12,481 nt of DNA, taken from NCBI GenBank assembly GCA_030146605.1, contig JASLBO010000546.1, positions 1 through 12,481 of the forward strand, read 5' to 3'. The DNA is from Sphingomonas sp. Its GTDB lineage: Bacteria > Pseudomonadota > Alphaproteobacteria > Sphingomonadales > Sphingomonadaceae. The translations under genes were made by a program, and so were the position numbers. The notes beneath the pieces were generated by a model. That model did no database searches. It saw nothing but the letters and a program-made list of their open reading frames with translations, and was not told where the DNA came from. Positions 1 to 7,157 of this stretch are shown piece after piece (positions within the stretch are counted from its first letter, which is position 1; every line of letters begins with the position of its first letter).

Positions 1-2
1 GG

Positions 3-575
3 ATGCTGGCTTTCGATCCGCCGTCGAAGATGACGGTGGGCGTGACCTATGATCTGACGCTGAGCATTGGCAAGGCGGCGGATGCCGAGGAAGTGCGCGC
101 CGACGTGCGACGCGCGGGACGGCGGCTGGAGGAGCGTTCGCTGCAGGTCGGCGCGTTCATGACCGCGAACCTCACCGGCGCTGCCTTCACCATCAAGCTG
201 CAGGGCGGTGAAGGCCCGGAGCGCAAGCTAGGTGCCGACCGCCGCGAGATCTGGCAATGGCAGGTGACGCCCGCCCAGCCGGGGCCGCAGCGCCTGCTGC
301 TCAAGGTTTCGGCGGATGCGGTGAAGGCTGACGGCACCCGCCACCGCTTCTCGCTGGCGAACCGCCCGGTCGATGTCCTCGTCGAGGTCTCGGCTGCGCA
401 GCGCCGGGAGAGCCGCGCCAGGGCGATCGAGGATTCGCTCGGGCGCGGCGCGCGGGTGATGAGCGCGCTCGAGAAATGGCTGGTCGGGCTGGCGGCGCTG
501 CTCGCGGCGGCTGGCGGCGCTTGGCTGGCGGTGCGCAAGTTCGGCAAGCCAAAGGACGCCGCCGCAAAACCCTAG
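3..575 (+). CDS. Hypothetical protein with C-terminal membrane anchor, probably 5'-truncated by the window edge
   Basis: I do not recognise this protein. The visible 190 residues are mostly polar and look rich in beta strands. A stretch around residues 80-110 (WQWQVTPAQPGPQRLLLKV) resembles an Ig-like or beta-sandwich domain. A charged, probably helical linker follows at about 130-155. One hydrophobic segment (about 158-178, rich in Leu, Ala and Gly) is followed by a basic tail (RKFGKPKDAAAKP). This suggests a tail-anchored or C-terminally anchored membrane protein with its bulk on one side of the membrane. There is an ATG at base 3, but only two bases lie before it, so I cannot tell whether it is the start or an internal Met. 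The lack of any signal peptide suggests that the N-terminal part lies outside the window. The stop TAG shares bases with the stop of the converging DoxX gene. No function is assigned. Confidence 0.7.
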   Translation: MLAFDPPSKMTVGVTYDLTLSIGKAADAEEVRADVRRAGRRLEERSLQVGAFMTANLTGAAFTIKLQGGEGPERKLGADRREIWQWQVTPAQPGPQRLLLKVSADAVKADGTRHRFSLANRPVDVLVEVSAAQRRESRARAIEDSLGRGARVMSALEKWLVGLAALLAAAGGAWLAVRKFGKPKDAAAKP

Positions 576-997
576 CGGCGGCCTCCGAACATCGAGTCGA
601 TCGCGTAGCGCCCCGCGCCCAGGGTCGCGAACAGCAGGCCGAACAGGATCAGGCTCGCCGCCGGGTAGGCGCCGCGGATGCCGAGCTTCGCATCGACCAT
701 CGCGACTGCGACGGCAAAGTGAACCGCGCATAGCAATCCGACCCAGCGCGTGGCTAGTCCGAGAACGAAGCCGACCCCGCAGGCGAATTGCACCCAGACC
801 GAAACCGGAGCCAGCCAGCGCGGCTCGGGAAAGCCGTGGCTGCCGAGGAAGCGCGCGAAATCGGCCATGCGCGCGGCGCTCTGGATATTGTCCCAGACGC
901 CCCAGATCAGGAAGGCGCCGATGACCAGACGGGCCAGCAGCAACGCGGCATCGGAATAACCCGCGAAGCCCGCGGATCGATTGCGCCTGAAAGCCAT
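572..997 (-). CDS. DoxX family membrane protein
   Basis: This is a small inner-membrane protein of 141 residues with about four hydrophobic segments, near residues 17-37, 62-82, 84-102 and 110-128. The first helix carries the pattern ARLVIGAFLIWGVWDN, and a loop FARFLGSHGFPEP follows it. Both fit the DoxX/DoxD-like family, as does the length. The family is a broad set of four-helix membrane proteins whose biochemical role is mostly unknown; some members are linked to redox or thiol stress. The ATG at 997 is preceded by GGAG with a 5-base spacer, which supports this start. It lies 57 bases downstream of the DUF2842 gene on the same strand and is probably the last gene of the zauP-zapA-6S-fau unit. 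Its stop overlaps that of the converging plus-strand gene. Confidence 0.85.
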   Translation of the reverse strand: MAFRRNRSAGFAGYSDAALLLARLVIGAFLIWGVWDNIQSAARMADFARFLGSHGFPEPRWLAPVSVWVQFACGVGFVLGLATRWVGLLCAVHFAVAVAMVDAKLGIRGAYPAASLILFGLLFATLGAGRYAIDSMFGGRR

Positions 998-1054
998 ATT
1001 CTCTCCGCTAGTTCCGGCCTGACATTAGCGCGAAATGGCAGGATCTGCGACTGC

Positions 1055-1288
1055 TCAATTGCGCGGCAGACGCCAGTTTCCGGTTTCCATCCAGCGCAGC
1101 AGCGGCTTGAGCGGGGCGATCCAGACGATGCCGAGCACCAGATAGATCACCATCTGGACGAGGATCGGCAAGGCGCCGATCTGGTTCGAGAAGCTGGCGA
1201 CAAGCACCACCCAGACGAGGATCAGCAGCACGATCGCGAGCGCGCCCGCGGGCTTGCGCCAGCTGGCTTTCACTTCTCCGCGTGCCAC
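1055..1288 (-). CDS. DUF2842 family small membrane protein
   Basis: This 77-residue protein has a short basic N-terminus and two hydrophobic helices (about 15-33 and 41-59). The second helix and tail read GIVWIAPLKPLLRWM. Length, topology and the conserved 'WxxPLxPLxxWM'-like end fit DUF2842, a family known mainly from alphaproteobacteria with no defined function. The start is GTG at 1288: GGAGGG lies upstream with a 6-base spacer, a strong ribosome site. The gene overlaps the end of fau by 19 bases and is therefore likely translated from the same message. A second GTG at 1273 would give a 4-base GTGA overlap with the fau stop, but its nearest purine-rich site is only 2 bases away. I prefer 1288. 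Confidence 0.8.
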   Translation of the reverse strand: MARGEVKASWRKPAGALAIVLLILVWVVLVASFSNQIGALPILVQMVIYLVLGIVWIAPLKPLLRWMETGNWRLPRN

Positions 1289-1824
1289 AACATGCCCTCC
1301 TCGGTGATGATCGCGTGCAGCGGCACGTCCCAGATATCGGCCGGGATAGCCGGAACCTCCTGCACCGACCAGGCGACTCCGATCCGCCAGGCCTTTTCAT
1401 AGCGGGCAAAGGCGCGATCGTAATGCCCGGCGCCCTGGCCGAGCCGGTTGAGCCGGCGGTCATAGCCGACCAGCGGCGTGAGGATGACGTCGGGCGCGAC
1501 CTCGGGACTTGTGAGCAGGGGCTGGCGCAGGTTGAACGGCCCGGCGACGAGCGGCTCGCCGAGCCGCCAGGCGAGGAAGCGAATCGGCGTGGAGCGGTCG
1601 ATCACGAAGGGGAGAGCGAGCATGCATCCCGAAGCGGCGGCAGCAGCGGCGAGCTGGGTCGGGTCCGCCTCGCTGCCGACCGGGCAATAGGTCGCGACGG
1701 TCATGCCCGGCCGCAGCCGTTCGACAAAGGCATCTGGCGCGAGGATTGCGGTCGAGGATTGCGCGGCAAAGCCGTCGCGATCGGCACGAAGTCTGGCGCG
1801 GAGCGCGGGCTTGTCGAGCATCAT
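1270..1824 (-). CDS. fau: 5-formyltetrahydrofolate cyclo-ligase (methenyltetrahydrofolate synthetase)
   Basis: The enzyme converts 5-formyltetrahydrofolate to 5,10-methenyltetrahydrofolate using ATP, returning a storage or inhibitory folate to the one-carbon pool in the cytoplasm. The family signature is clear. LNRLGQGAGHYDRAF at about residues 124-138 is the glycine-rich nucleotide site, preceded by DVILTPLVGYD. The C-terminal IPADIWDVPLHAIITEEG is also typical. The predicted 184 residues match the usual size. The start is uncertain: ATG codons lie at 1824, 1821 and 1854, none with a good ribosome site. I chose 1824 because family members usually begin close to the KxxLRxxLRxxR helix; the start at 1854 would add ten residues. 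The gene is downstream of zapA and 6S RNA, an association known from many proteobacteria (ygfA in E. coli). It overlaps the DUF2842 gene. Confidence 0.92.
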   Translation of the reverse strand: MMLDKPALRARLRADRDGFAAQSSTAILAPDAFVERLRPGMTVATYCPVGSEADPTQLAAAAAASGCMLALPFVIDRSTPIRFLAWRLGEPLVAGPFNLRQPLLTSPEVAPDVILTPLVGYDRRLNRLGQGAGHYDRAFARYEKAWRIGVAWSVQEVPAIPADIWDVPLHAIITEEGMLWHAEK

Positions 1825-1865
1825 GCGAGAAGAATGCGGTGGCGGGACCGCCATGGCCGTTTGCC

Positions 1866-1894
1866 AAAATATCCTCTGACGCCTGGTACGTCAG
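1866..1894 (-). terminator. Probable terminator or processing hairpin at the 3' end of 6S RNA
   Basis: Read on the minus strand, CTGACG (1894-1889), a 7-base loop and CGTCAG (1881-1876) form a perfect 6-bp stem. AGGATATTTT follows, a short U-rich tail that is not a clean U run. It starts right at the base of the 6S closing stem and lies about 40 bases before fau. It may end most 6S transcripts while letting some polymerase read into fau. It is weak by the standards of an intrinsic terminator. Confidence 0.45.
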
Positions 1895-2050
1895 GTGGGA
1901 ACCATGTGCCACAGACCTGGATCTGCACAGGGACAGCTCCCATGGATGATGAATAGCCTCAGGGATATGCCTAGGCTCGTACCGGGCAGTGCCCGCCGTG
2001 TCTGCATGTAGGGTGGTGGCGCGCGTGACGCAACCGCCTTCCCACCAAGT
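1892..2050 (-). ncRNA. ssrS: 6S RNA (SsrS)
   Basis: 6S RNA binds the housekeeping RNA polymerase holoenzyme by mimicking an open promoter and tunes transcription in stationary phase. The 229-base gap between zapA and fau is exactly where 6S RNA sits in many proteobacteria, and it has no credible ORF. On the minus strand the two ends are complementary: GGTGGGAA (2046-2039) can pair with TTCCCACC (1901-1894), giving a closing stem. Inside, CAGAC (2005-2001) can pair with GTCTG (1916-1912). AGCC (1977-1974) can pair with GGCT (1958-1955), forming an apical hairpin with CCCTGA in its loop. The size of about 155 bases and the long, interrupted rod suit the family. Exact ends are inferred from pairing, not mapped. 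The identity rests on position plus fold. Confidence 0.8.
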
Positions 2051-2083
2051 CCCCCGGGGCTGCGCGACGGAGGATTTGCTATT

Positions 2084-2386
2084 TCAAGCCTCGGCAGCGT
2101 CTTCCTCGAGCGCCGCTGCCACCGCTTCGAGCCGGTCGGCGATGCGTTCGAGCAGCACCGGCGAGACACCCTCCGGCGGATGCCGCTGCACGTCATCGAC
2201 AAGGTCGGCGAGGATCAGCGATAGATAGACCAGGGTCCGCTCGGCATTCAGCCCGCCCGAGGCGCGCTGCGCAGCGACCGCGTGCTTCTGCAGGATCGAT
2301 TCGAGATGGCGCAGATGCGGCTCGTCGCCGTCACGGGCGGCGACCGAATAGCTGCGACCGGCGATGTTGATCTGGATATCGGCCAT
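2084..2386 (-). CDS. zapA: Cell division protein ZapA
   Basis: ZapA binds and cross-links FtsZ filaments in the Z-ring. The N-terminal globular domain starts ADIQINIAGRSYSVAARDGDE with HLRHLESILQK after it, the usual ZapA pattern (I-x-G-R-x-Y-x-V, then E-x-x-L at about 12-30). A helix follows with AERTLVYLSLILADLVDDV (around 48-66), and a helical, Ala/Glu-rich tail is suited to the coiled-coil dimerisation part. The 100-residue length is normal. The start ATG at 2386 overlaps the stop of the upstream coiled-coil gene in TGATG, with GAGG 7 bases upstream. An in-frame TTG just before it is less likely. 6S RNA lies directly downstream. In Caulobacter, ZapA works with the protein encoded just upstream (ZauP), and this pair repeats that layout. 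Confidence 0.93.
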   Translation of the reverse strand: MADIQINIAGRSYSVAARDGDEPHLRHLESILQKHAVAAQRASGGLNAERTLVYLSLILADLVDDVQRHPPEGVSPVLLERIADRLEAVAAALEEDAAEA

Positions 2387-2574
2387 CAATCGGCCTCGAC
2401 GCTCTGGCTCTCGCGCGCGATCAGCACGTCGAGCGAGGCCACCGCTTCCTCGATCCGGTTGCGCAGCTTGCTGTGGCGGCGGGCGAGGCGGGCCGTGGCA
2501 TAAGCGCGCGCAGCCGCGGCGGTCTCGATCCGCGCGAGTGCCTGTTCGATACGATCTTCCGGGCTTGGGACCAT
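2386..2574 (-). CDS. Short coiled-coil protein upstream of zapA (ZauP-like)
   Basis: This is a 62-residue protein made almost wholly of charged and Ala-rich helix (EDRIEQALARIETAAAARAY, then ARRHSKLRNRIEEAVASLDV). Heptad-like spacing of Leu, Ile and Ala suggests a coiled coil. There is no signal peptide or membrane segment. A small coiled-coil gene directly upstream of zapA is known in alphaproteobacteria: in Caulobacter its product, ZauP, bridges ZapA in Z-ring organisation. Position and architecture fit that role here, but such sequences are weakly conserved, so the name is inferred from synteny. I start it at ATG 2574, which has a G-run (GGGGGG) just upstream. An in-frame TTG at 2610 would add 12 unhelical residues. 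The stop overlaps the zapA start by one base, so translation is probably coupled. Confidence 0.7.
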   Translation of the reverse strand: MVPSPEDRIEQALARIETAAAARAYATARLARRHSKLRNRIEEAVASLDVLIARESQSVEAD

Positions 2575-2740
2575 GTCCCCCCGATTAGGCAGCGCGAGCC
2601 GAGGCGGCAAGAGTCGATGCGGCTAACCGTCCATCGTTTTTCCGTGGAAGGCGAACGGCTTCGCGAAACGCGCCCGGTGGAGCGGTTGACGCGCGGGCGC
2701 CTGCGTCCCAAAGGCGTCCGCGACCAGCAGGGGAGTCCCG
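2575..2740. promoter_or_regulatory. Divergent intergenic region between the zauP-zapA unit and tkt
   Basis: The gap must hold the start signals for the minus-strand division/6S unit and probably for the plus-strand glycolytic cluster. On the plus strand, TTGACG at 2686-2691 is a good -35 box, but no convincing -10 lies 16-18 bases downstream. On the minus strand, TTGCCG followed by 17 bases and TAATCG is a weak candidate very close to the 2574 start. A small hairpin GCGAA/TTCGC lies at 2651-2664. The strongest single signal is the tkt ribosome site AGGGGAG at 2729-2735. The promoters are candidates only. Confidence 0.3.
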
Positions 2741-4708
2741 GTGACCGTTTCCTTCAGCGATTGTGCCAATGCGATCCGCGCCCTCTCGATGGACGCGGTC
2801 GAGGCCGCCAATTCGGGCCATCCCGGCATGCCGATGGGCATGGCAGACGTCGCCACCGTGCTGTTCCAGCGCTATCTCACGTTTGACCCCGCCGATCCCA
2901 AATGGCCCGACCGCGACCGCTTCGTGCTGTCGGCGGGGCATGGATCGATGCTGCTCTATTCGCTGCTGCACCTGACCGGCTATGCGCGGCCGACGCTCGA
3001 CGACATCAAGCGCTTCCGTCAGGTCGGCAGCCCATGCGCGGGGCATCCCGAGAATTTCGAGCTTCCTGGGATCGAGGCGACCACCGGGCCGCTCGGCCAG
3101 GGGCTGGCGATGGCGGTGGGCATGGCGATCGCCGAGCGCCACCTCAACGGCGTGTTCGGCAACGATCTGGTCGACCACCGCACCTGGGTGATCGCCGGCG
3201 ACGGCTGCCTGATGGAAGGCATCAACCACGAGGCAATCGGGCTCGCCGGGCACCTCAAGCTCGATCGGCTGATCGTATTGTGGGACGACAACAAGATCAC
3301 CATCGACGGATCGGTGTCGCTGTCGTCGAGCGAGGACATCCCGGCGCGTTACGCGGCGACCGGCTGGTACGTCACCGAATGCGACGGACATGACGAGGAC
3401 AGCATCGTCGCGGCGTTCGAGGAAGCGATCGACGAGGACCGGCCGGTGCTGATCCGCTGCCGCACGATCATCGGCAAGGGCGCGCCGAACAAGCAGGGCA
3501 CATCGAAGGTGCACGGCGCCGCGCTCGGCAAGGACGAAGTCGCCGCCGCGCGCGAGGCCTTGGGCTGGCACCATCCGGCGTTCGAGATCCCCGGCGACAT
3601 CCGCGAGGCGTGGCTGACCGCGGGCAAGCGCGGCGCGAAGCCGCATGCCGAGTGGCAGGCGCGTCTCGCTGCGCACCCCGACCGGATCGGCTGGAACCGC
3701 CGCGGCGAAGTGCCGGCGGATCTGCTCAAGCCGTATGTCGAGCAGCTTCTCGCGAACCCGCAAAAGGTCGCGACGCGCAAGGCGTCCGAGATGGCGCTCG
3801 AGGAGATCAACACGCTGCTGCCCGAGACGATCGGCGGCTCGGCTGACCTCACCGGTTCGAACAACACACTGACGAAGAACCTCGTGGCGCTGACTGCCGG
3901 CACCTATGAGGGGCGCTACCTCTATTACGGAATCCGTGAGTTCGGCATGGCCGCGGCGATGAACGGCATGGCGCTGCACGGCGGGGTGATCCCCTATGGC
4001 GGCACCTTCCTCGTCTTCTCCGATTATGCCCGCGGCGCGATCCGCCTGTCCGCGCTCCAGCAGACGCGCGTCGTCTATGTGATGACCCACGATTCGATCG
4101 GTCTGGGCGAGGACGGCCCGACGCATCAGCCGATCGAGCATCTGATGAGCCTGCGCCTCATCCCCAATCTGCACGTCTATCGCCCGTGCGATACGATCGA
4201 GACCGCCGAATGCTGGGAGCTGGCGCTGTCGCGCACCGACGGACCGGCATTGCTCGCGCTCAGCCGCCAAAATCTGCCGCAGCTGCGCGCCGAGGCGGCC
4301 GAGAATCGCTGCGCGCGCGGCGGCTATGCGCTGTTCGAGGCCGAGGCACCGCGCAAGGTGGTGGTGATCGCCACAGGTTCGGAAGTCGAGGTCGCTGTCG
4401 CGGTGCGCGAGGCGCTGGAAGCGCAGGGGATCGGTGCCGACGTCGTGTCGATGCCGAGCTTCGAGCATTTCGAGGCGCAGGACGCGCAGTATATACGCGA
4501 CGTGCTGCCGCGCGACGCACTCAAGGTGTCGATCGAGGCCGGTGCGACCTTTGGGTGGGAGCGCTACACCGGCACCGACGGCCTACGTTTTGGTGTCGAT
4601 GTATTCGGCGCCTCGGGGCCCTATCTGGGGCTTTACGAACATTACGGGCTCACCGCAGGGAACATCGTCCCGCGGATCCTCGCCAGGTTGAACGGAGAAC
4701 AGGCATGA
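2741..4708 (+). CDS. tkt: Transketolase
   Basis: Transketolase moves two-carbon ketol units between sugar phosphates using thiamine diphosphate, linking the non-oxidative pentose phosphate pathway to glycolysis in the cytoplasm. At 655 residues it has the full three-domain length. Visible landmarks are [10 protein letters not shown] (about 24-33, with substrate-site His27), [10 protein letters not shown] (64-73), TTGPLGQG (114-121), and the diphosphate/Mg motif GDGCLMEG (153-160) with Asn184 of DDN. Further on are [10 protein letters not shown] with the cofactor-activating Glu at 400, and [15 protein letters not shown] (from 450). The start is GTG at 2741 with AGGGGAG about 5 bases upstream; the N-terminus [18 protein letters not shown] aligns with other transketolases. 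Its stop overlaps the gap start by 4 bases (ATGA), so the two are translationally coupled. It leads the tkt-gap-pgk-fba cluster. Confidence 0.97.
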   Translation: MTVSFSDCANAIRALSMDAVEAANSGHPGMPMGMADVATVLFQRYLTFDPADPKWPDRDRFVLSAGHGSMLLYSLLHLTGYARPTLDDIKRFRQVGSPCAGHPENFELPGIEATTGPLGQGLAMAVGMAIAERHLNGVFGNDLVDHRTWVIAGDGCLMEGINHEAIGLAGHLKLDRLIVLWDDNKITIDGSVSLSSSEDIPARYAATGWYVTECDGHDEDSIVAAFEEAIDEDRPVLIRCRTIIGKGAPNKQGTSKVHGAALGKDEVAAAREALGWHHPAFEIPGDIREAWLTAGKRGAKPHAEWQARLAAHPDRIGWNRRGEVPADLLKPYVEQLLANPQKVATRKASEMALEEINTLLPETIGGSADLTGSNNTLTKNLVALTAGTYEGRYLYYGIREFGMAAAMNGMALHGGVIPYGGTFLVFSDYARGAIRLSALQQTRVVYVMTHDSIGLGEDGPTHQPIEHLMSLRLIPNLHVYRPCDTIETAECWELALSRTDGPALLALSRQNLPQLRAEAAENRCARGGYALFEAEAPRKVVVIATGSEVEVAVAVREALEAQGIGADVVSMPSFEHFEAQDAQYIRDVLPRDALKVSIEAGATFGWERYTGTDGLRFGVDVFGASGPYLGLYEHYGLTAGNIVPRILARLNGEQA

Positions 4709-5712
4709 CGAAGGTTGCGATCAACGGTTTTGGGCGCATCGGACGGCTGGTCGCGCGCGCGATCCTCGAGCGTCCCGACAGCGGGCTGGAGCTGGTGACG
4801 ATCAACGACCTCGCCGACGCCAAGTCCAACGCCTGGCTGTTCAGCCGGGACAGCGTCCACGGCAAATATCCGGGCACCGTCTCGGCGGACGGCGACGATC
4901 TCGTCATTGACGGCAAGCGGATCAAGGTGACCAAGGAGAAGGATCCCGCCAACCTTCCGCACGCCGAAAGCGGCGTAGAATTGGTGCTCGAATGCACCGG
5001 CTTCTTCACCGATCGCGCCTCGGCGCAGAAGCATATCGATGCGGGTGCGAAGAAGGTGTTGATCTCGGCGCCGGGCAAGAATGTCGACCTGACGGTCGTG
5101 TTTGGTGTCAACCATGACAAGCTCGAGGCGGGGCACACGATCGTTTCCAACGCTTCGTGCACCACCAATTGCCTCGCGCCGGTCGCCAAGGTGCTCAACG
5201 ACGAAATCGGCATCGAGCGCGGGCTGATGACGACGGTCCACGCTTACACCAACGATCAGAAGATCCTCGACCAGATCCACCCCGATCTGCGTCGTGCCCG
5301 GGCCGCGGCGATGAACATCATCCCGACCACTACCGGTGCCGCCCGCGCAGTGGGCGAAGTGCTGCCTGAATTGAAGGGCAAGCTCGACGGCTCGGCGATC
5401 CGCGTCCCCGTGCCTGACGGCAGCCTAGTCGATCTGACCTTCACCCCGAAGCGCGACGTTACCCGGGACGAAGTAAACGCGATCCTGAAAAAGGCGTCGG
5501 AAGAGGGTCCGCTCAAGGGCATCCTCGTTTATTCGGACGAGCCACTGGTCTCGATCGACATCGTCCACACGCCGGCGTCGTCGACCGTCGACAGCCTGGA
5601 GACTGCGGTTATCGACGGCAAATTGGTTCGCGTGGTCAGCTGGTACGACAATGAATGGGGCTTTTCGAACCGCATGGTCGATACCGCCTCTGCGATGGCG
5701 AAGCTGGCCTGA
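4705..5712 (+). CDS. gap: Glyceraldehyde-3-phosphate dehydrogenase, type I
   Basis: The enzyme oxidatively phosphorylates glyceraldehyde 3-phosphate to 1,3-bisphosphoglycerate with NAD(P), and runs in reverse in gluconeogenesis. The 335 residues start with the Rossmann motif INGFGRIGR (6-14). TINDL with Asp35 at the cofactor ribose suggests preference for NAD. The active site SNASCTTNC has catalytic Cys152, and His179 lies in [25 protein letters not shown] (199-213) and the C-terminal [13 protein letters not shown] are standard. The ATG lies inside the tkt stop overlap, with GGAG 7 bases upstream. A longer frame extends upstream within tkt but has no homology there. Downstream, a palindromic repeat separates it from pgk. 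Confidence 0.97.
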   Translation: MTKVAINGFGRIGRLVARAILERPDSGLELVTINDLADAKSNAWLFSRDSVHGKYPGTVSADGDDLVIDGKRIKVTKEKDPANLPHAESGVELVLECTGFFTDRASAQKHIDAGAKKVLISAPGKNVDLTVVFGVNHDKLEAGHTIVSNASCTTNCLAPVAKVLNDEIGIERGLMTTVHAYTNDQKILDQIHPDLRRARAAAMNIIPTTTGAARAVGEVLPELKGKLDGSAIRVPVPDGSLVDLTFTPKRDVTRDEVNAILKKASEEGPLKGILVYSDEPLVSIDIVHTPASSTVDSLETAVIDGKLVRVVSWYDNEWGFSNRMVDTASAMAKLA

Positions 5713-5718
5713 ACTGTT

Positions 5719-5818
5719 CCCCTCCCGCTCTGCGGGAGGGGGTACGATAAGGGGGAGTGCCTAAGGCGAAGCAGTTTGCGGCCAGGCCCTCGCCCGACCC
5801 TCCCGCGGGTGGGAGGGG
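5719..5818. repeat. REP-like palindromic element between gap and pgk
   Basis: The 132-base gap holds two GC-rich inverted repeats. The first is a perfect 10-bp stem, CCCCTCCCGC (5719-5728), a TCT loop and GCGGGAGGGG (5732-5741). The second has CCCTCCC (5798-5804) pairing with GGGAGGG (5811-5817). The outer arms are also complementary to each other (CCCCTCCC with GGGAGGGG), so the whole 100 bases can fold as one unit. No U run follows either hairpin, so they are poor intrinsic terminators. Elements of this CCCTCCCGC type are familiar as dispersed intergenic repeats in sphingomonad genomes. That statement is from general knowledge, not a search. It may alter message stability or the gap:pgk ratio. 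Confidence 0.7.
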
Positions 5819-5844
5819 AGCGATCATCGAGATGTGAGGGATAG

Positions 5845-7032
5845 ATGGCGCGCAACTTCAAGACGCTCGACGACATGGGCGATGTTTCCGGCAAAAGGGT
5901 GCTCGTCCGTGAGGACCTCAACGTGCCGATGGCCGATGGCGTGGTGACCGACGACACCCGGCTGCGCGCCACGCTGCAGACGGTAAACGAACTCGCCGAC
6001 CGCGGCGCGATAGTGCTGATCCTCGCTCATTTCGGCCGACCCAAGGCGCCGACGCCCGAATTCTCGCTCGCCCAGATCGTCAAACCTTATGAAGCGGTGC
6101 TCGGTCGCCCTGTGCGCTATGTTGATTGGGAAGGCGCTGCGGCGAATGTCGCGACACTCCAGAACGGCGACATCGCGGTGCTCGAGAATACGCGCTTCTT
6201 CGGCGGCGAGGAGAAGAACGATCCCGCCGTGGTCGATCGCTTCGCCGCACTCGGAGACTTCTATGTCAACGACGCCTTCTCGGCCGCGCACCGCGCGCAT
6301 GCCTCGACCGAGGGACTGGCGCACAAGCTTCCCGCGTTCGCCGGTCGCCAGATGGAAGCCGAACTCGACGCTCTCGACAAGGCGCTCGGCAATCCCGAGC
6401 ATCCAGTCGCGGCGGTGGTCGGCGGCGCCAAGGTCTCGTCCAAGCTCGACGTGCTACGGCACCTGGTCGAGAAGGTCGATCACTTGATCATCGGAGGGGG
6501 GATGGCCAACACCTTCCTCGCCGCGCGCGGCGTCAATGTCGGCAAGTCGCTGTGCGAGCACGATTTGACCGGCACCGCGGGGGAGATCCTCGACGCTGCC
6601 GACAAGGCGAACTGCACGGTGCATTTGCCGTACGACGTGGTGGTGGCGAAGGAATTCCGCGCCAATCCGCCGGTGCGCACGGTCAACGTCCACGAGGTCG
6701 CCGAGGACGAGATGATCCTCGATGTCGGCCCCGCTGCGACCGAGGCGTTGGCCGATGTCCTCAAGAACTGTCGGACTCTGGTGTGGAACGGACCGATGGG
6801 CGCGTTCGAGACGCCGCCGTTCGACGCCGCGACGGTGGCGCTGGCGAAGACCGCCGCGGCGCTCACCAAGGAGGGATCTCTGGTGTCGGTGGCCGGGGGC
6901 GGGGACACCGTGGCGGCGCTTAATGGGGCTGGAGTGGTCGGCGACTTCACGTTCGTCTCCACTGCGGGCGGCGCCTTCCTGGAATGGATGGAAGGCAAGG
7001 AGTTACCGGGCGTTGCTGCGCTGAAGCGCTGA
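5845..7032 (+). CDS. pgk: Phosphoglycerate kinase
   Basis: The enzyme transfers phosphate between 1,3-bisphosphoglycerate and ADP in glycolysis, reversibly, in the cytoplasm. The 395-residue protein shows the family's order of motifs. VREDLNVP (21-28) and Arg39 in DDTRLRA form the substrate basic patch, with AHFGRP (61-66). LENTRFFGGEEKNDP (113-127) and NDAFSAAHRAHAS follow. The nucleotide-side motifs are VGGAKVSSK (192-200), WNGPMGAFE and, near the end, VAGGGDTVAAL. The start ATG 5845 has GAGGG 4 bases upstream. It continues the tkt-gap cluster after the palindromic element and probably shares a transcript. The next gene, the aldolase, is 125 bases away and may have its own control. Confidence 0.97.
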   Translation: MARNFKTLDDMGDVSGKRVLVREDLNVPMADGVVTDDTRLRATLQTVNELADRGAIVLILAHFGRPKAPTPEFSLAQIVKPYEAVLGRPVRYVDWEGAAANVATLQNGDIAVLENTRFFGGEEKNDPAVVDRFAALGDFYVNDAFSAAHRAHASTEGLAHKLPAFAGRQMEAELDALDKALGNPEHPVAAVVGGAKVSSKLDVLRHLVEKVDHLIIGGGMANTFLAARGVNVGKSLCEHDLTGTAGEILDAADKANCTVHLPYDVVVAKEFRANPPVRTVNVHEVAEDEMILDVGPAATEALADVLKNCRTLVWNGPMGAFETPPFDAATVALAKTAAALTKEGSLVSVAGGGDTVAALNGAGVVGDFTFVSTAGGAFLEWMEGKELPGVAALKR

Positions 7033-7157
7033 TCGGGCCCGCACGCTTCCTGGCGCAAGCAGGGGGCTGATTGGCGCTTTGTCCGTCGTTGTCAGGCTTT
7101 CGCATGTGCGAAGGGCTGGCTAGAGCCGGCGCACAGCGACCTATCCAAGGGGAAGTC
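7033..7157 (+). promoter_or_regulatory. Intergenic gap before the aldolase with a short palindrome
   Basis: This 125-base stretch has no ORF of note. It contains the palindrome TTCGCATGTGCGAA (7099-7112; arms TTCGCA/TGCGAA, 2-base centre), which could be an operator half-site pair. TTGTCA at 7089-7094 resembles a -35 box, but no -10 is placed correctly. The fba ribosome site AAGGGG lies at 7147-7152. A regulatory role is a guess. Confidence 0.3.

Noticed and set aside
2585..4468. A 627-codon open frame on the minus strand opposite tkt
   Set aside because: It is antisense to a clear transketolase. Its composition (many Arg, His, Asp, Gly) is that of a GC-rich shadow frame, and no family motif is visible.
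4186..4704. An N-terminal extension of gap, in frame through the end of tkt
   Set aside because: The extra 173 residues are Arg-rich and unlike any GAPDH; ATG 4705 gives the exact Rossmann start with a ribosome site.
5719..5741. Intrinsic terminator after gap
   Set aside because: The hairpin is strong but is followed by GTACGATAAGG instead of a U tract, and a second related palindrome follows, so a repeat element fits better.
2741..7032. A Calvin-cycle (cbb) operon
   Set aside because: Only enzymes shared with central metabolism are present; there is no Rubisco, phosphoribulokinase or CbbR-type regulator in the window.
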